DNA of 64,000 bases, taken from assembly GCA_030035585.1 (NCBI GenBank), contig CM057473.1:15008501-15072500 (forward strand), read 5' to 3'. Below, piece after piece: positions 61,932-64,000 of the stretch (position 1 is the first letter of the stretch; each line of letters opens with the position of its first letter). A model generated the notes under the pieces. The model saw only the letters and a program-made list of their open reading frames with translations, was not told the origin of the DNA and searched no databases. The DNA is from Dugong dugon. Taxonomy: Eukaryota > Chordata > Mammalia > Sirenia > Dugongidae. Made by a program: the position numbers and the translations under genes.

Positions 61932-63835
61932 AGCTGTTGTTGTTAGATGCCGTCAATTAGGTTCTGACTCATAGTGACCATAGGTACAACAGAACGAAAC
62001 ACTGCCTGGTCCTTCGCCATTCCCACAATCTTTGCTATGTTTGAGTCCATTGTAGCCACTGTGTCAATCCATCTCTCGTATAGAGTCTTCTTTTTCACTG
62101 ACCCTCTACTTTACCAAGCATGATGTCCATATCAAGGGACTGGACCTCCTGATAACATGTTCAAAGTATTTTAGACAAAGTCTTGCCATCCTGGCTCCTA
62201 AGGAGTATTCCAGCTGTACTTCTTCCAAGACACATTTGTCCACTCTTCTGGCAGTCCATGGTATATTCAGTATTCGCCACCAACACCGTAATTCAAAAGC
62301 GTCAATTCTTCTTCAGTCTTCCATATTCATTGTCCAGCTTCTGTATGCATATGAGGCTACTGAAAATATGGCTTAGGTCAGTCACACCTTAGTTCTCAAA
62401 GTGACATCTTTGCTTTTCAACACTTTAAAGAGGTCTTTTGGAGTAGATTTTCCCAGTACAACATGTCTTTTGACTACTTGACTGCTGCTTCCATGGGTGT
62501 TGATTGTGGATCCAAGTAAAATGAAATCCTTGACAACATCAATATTTTCTCCATGTATCATGATGTTGCTTATTGGTCCAGTTGTGAACTTTTGTTTTCT
62601 TTATGCTGAGATGTAATCCATATTGAAGGCTGTAATCTTTGGTATAAATCAGCAAGTGCTTCGAGTTCCCTTTGCTTTGAGCAAGCAATGCTGTGTCATC
62701 TGCATATCACAGGTTGTTAATGAATCTTCCTCCAATCCTGATGACACGTTCTTTTTCATATAGTCCAGTTTCTCAGATTATTTGCTCAGCATAGAGAATA
62801 AATACGTTGAAAGGGTACAACCCTGACTCATGCCTTTCCTGATTTTAAACCAGACAGATTTCCTTGTTTTGTTCAAATGACTGCATCTTGCTCTATGTAC
62901 AGGTATCCATGAGCACAATTAAGTGAACTGGAATTCCCATTCTTTGCAATATTATCCATAATTTATTATGACACACGCAGCTGAATTCCTTTGCATAGTT
63001 AATAAAACACAGGTAAACATCTTTCTGGTATTCCAGGATTTCAGCTAAGATCCATCTGACATTAGCAATAATATCCCATGTTTCCTGTCCTCTTCTGAAT
63101 CTAGCCTGAATTTCTAGCAATTCCTTGTTGATGTACTGCTGCAACTGCTTTTGAATTATCTTCAGCAAAATTTTACTTGCGTGTGATGCTAATGGTATTG
63201 TTCGATAATTTCCGCATTCTGTTGGATCACCTTTCTTTGGAATGGGCACAAATATGGACGTCTTCTTGTCAGTTGGCCAGGTAGCTGTCTTCCAAATTTC
63301 TTGGCATAGGCCAGTGATCACTTCTAGCATTACAGCCGTTTGTTGAAACATCTCAATTGGTATTCCATCAATTCCGACAGCCTTGTTTTTCTCAGTGCCT
63401 TCAGTGCAGTTTAGACTTCTTCCTTCGGTACCAGTGGTTCTTGATCATACGCTAATTTCTGAAATGTCTGAACATCAACCAATTCTTTTTGATACAGTGA
63501 CTCTGTGCATTATGTGTCCTTCAATATTGTGCCCATACAATCATTCATTATTGCAACTCGAGGTTTGAATTTTTCCTTCAGTTCTTTCAGCTTGAGAAAC
63601 GCCAAGCATGTTCTTCCCTTTTGGTTTTCTATCTCCAGGTCTTTGCACATTTCATTATAATACTTTAATTTGTCTTCTCGAGCTGCCCTTTGAAATATTC
63701 TCTTCAGTTCTTTTACTTCATCATTTTTTCTATTCGCTTTTGCTCTGCTACCTTCAAGAGCAAGTTTCAGAGTCTCTTCTGACATCTGTTTTGGTCTTTT
63801 CTTTCTTTCCTTGGGCATTTGTTTAGTAATCTTAA
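61932..63835 (-). mobile_element. RTE 3' half, long
   Basis: Plus strand starts gttgttgttagatgccgtca. The minus strand keeps two clean stretches: 63510-63818 (linker: KLALEGSRAKANRKNDEVKE) and 62893-63351 (RT fingers and palm: TATWPTDKKTSIFVPIPKKG, ANVRWILAEILEYQKDVYL, FINYAKEF). YADD is intact near 62700 but directly preceded by a stop. The copy is truncated 5' near 63835. Confidence 0.92.
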
Positions 63836-64000
63836 ATAATAAAGTGTTGTTTTTATTTTACTTGAAATTAAACCTATATCATAAGAAATGACACTTTGTA
63901 GTGAAAGGATACTATTAAAACTCTGAACTCTAACTGTAACCTTAGCCTGAGACTCTCAATTTAAAATTTAAAATTATTTACATGGTTACCAGAAAACGTA

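Noticed and set aside
62893..63818. Possible host reverse-transcriptase-like gene
   Set aside because: Frames are broken and continuous with the RTE LINE tail at 61932; no conserved start or independent context.
1..64000. CRISPR array, bacterial operon or plasmid features
   Set aside because: Nothing of the kind; spliced exons, SINEs, LINEs and LTRs show a mammalian nuclear genome.

Overview
This is a non-coding-rich stretch of a placental mammal nuclear genome, almost certainly from an afrotherian and most probably an elephant or close relative. The taxonomic signal is the repeat set: many copies of AfroSINE-type tRNA-derived SINEs that end in a tail shared with an RTE (BovB-like) LINE, together with long copies of that RTE family. 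I recognise both from afrotherian genomes from memory; no database search was possible.

The only protein-coding gene I can support is NCAM2 (neural cell adhesion molecule 2), on the minus strand. Three consecutive internal exons are present: 42249-42436 and 38027-38123 together make the fifth immunoglobulin domain, and 22410-22583 makes the first half of the first fibronectin type III domain. All three have canonical splice sites, and their reading phases join without a break (introns of phase 1, 0, 1, 1). The introns are 4.1 kb and 15.4 kb. The remaining sequence is intron on both sides: the preceding Ig4 exons must lie above 64000 and the following FnIII exon below 1, or I failed to see them.

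The introns are filled with mobile elements. Thirteen RTE segments make up about 14 kb (roughly a fifth of the window): a 3' part at 1-2979, a rearranged copy at 7219-8665, a nearly complete copy at 45205-49228, 3' parts at 52074-52990, 55912-57095, 58066-59268 and 61932-63835, and shorter tails. L1 is present as 3' ends (3290-4029, 10631-12139, 26413-26730, 45481-46272, 54470-54960) and as an old ORF1-region fragment (15270-16215). Old L2, MIR and L1ME-like pieces and two solo LTRs (27583-28018, 53380-53864) complete the set. Several insertions are nested and show clear target-site duplications, so their order can be read.

The most unusual structure not explained by a named repeat is a 330-335 bp inverted repeat at 12353-13254 with about 90% arm identity and a 237 bp spacer. 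I found no convincing new biological system. No RNA gene, CRISPR array, CpG-island promoter or intact autonomous element is visible.
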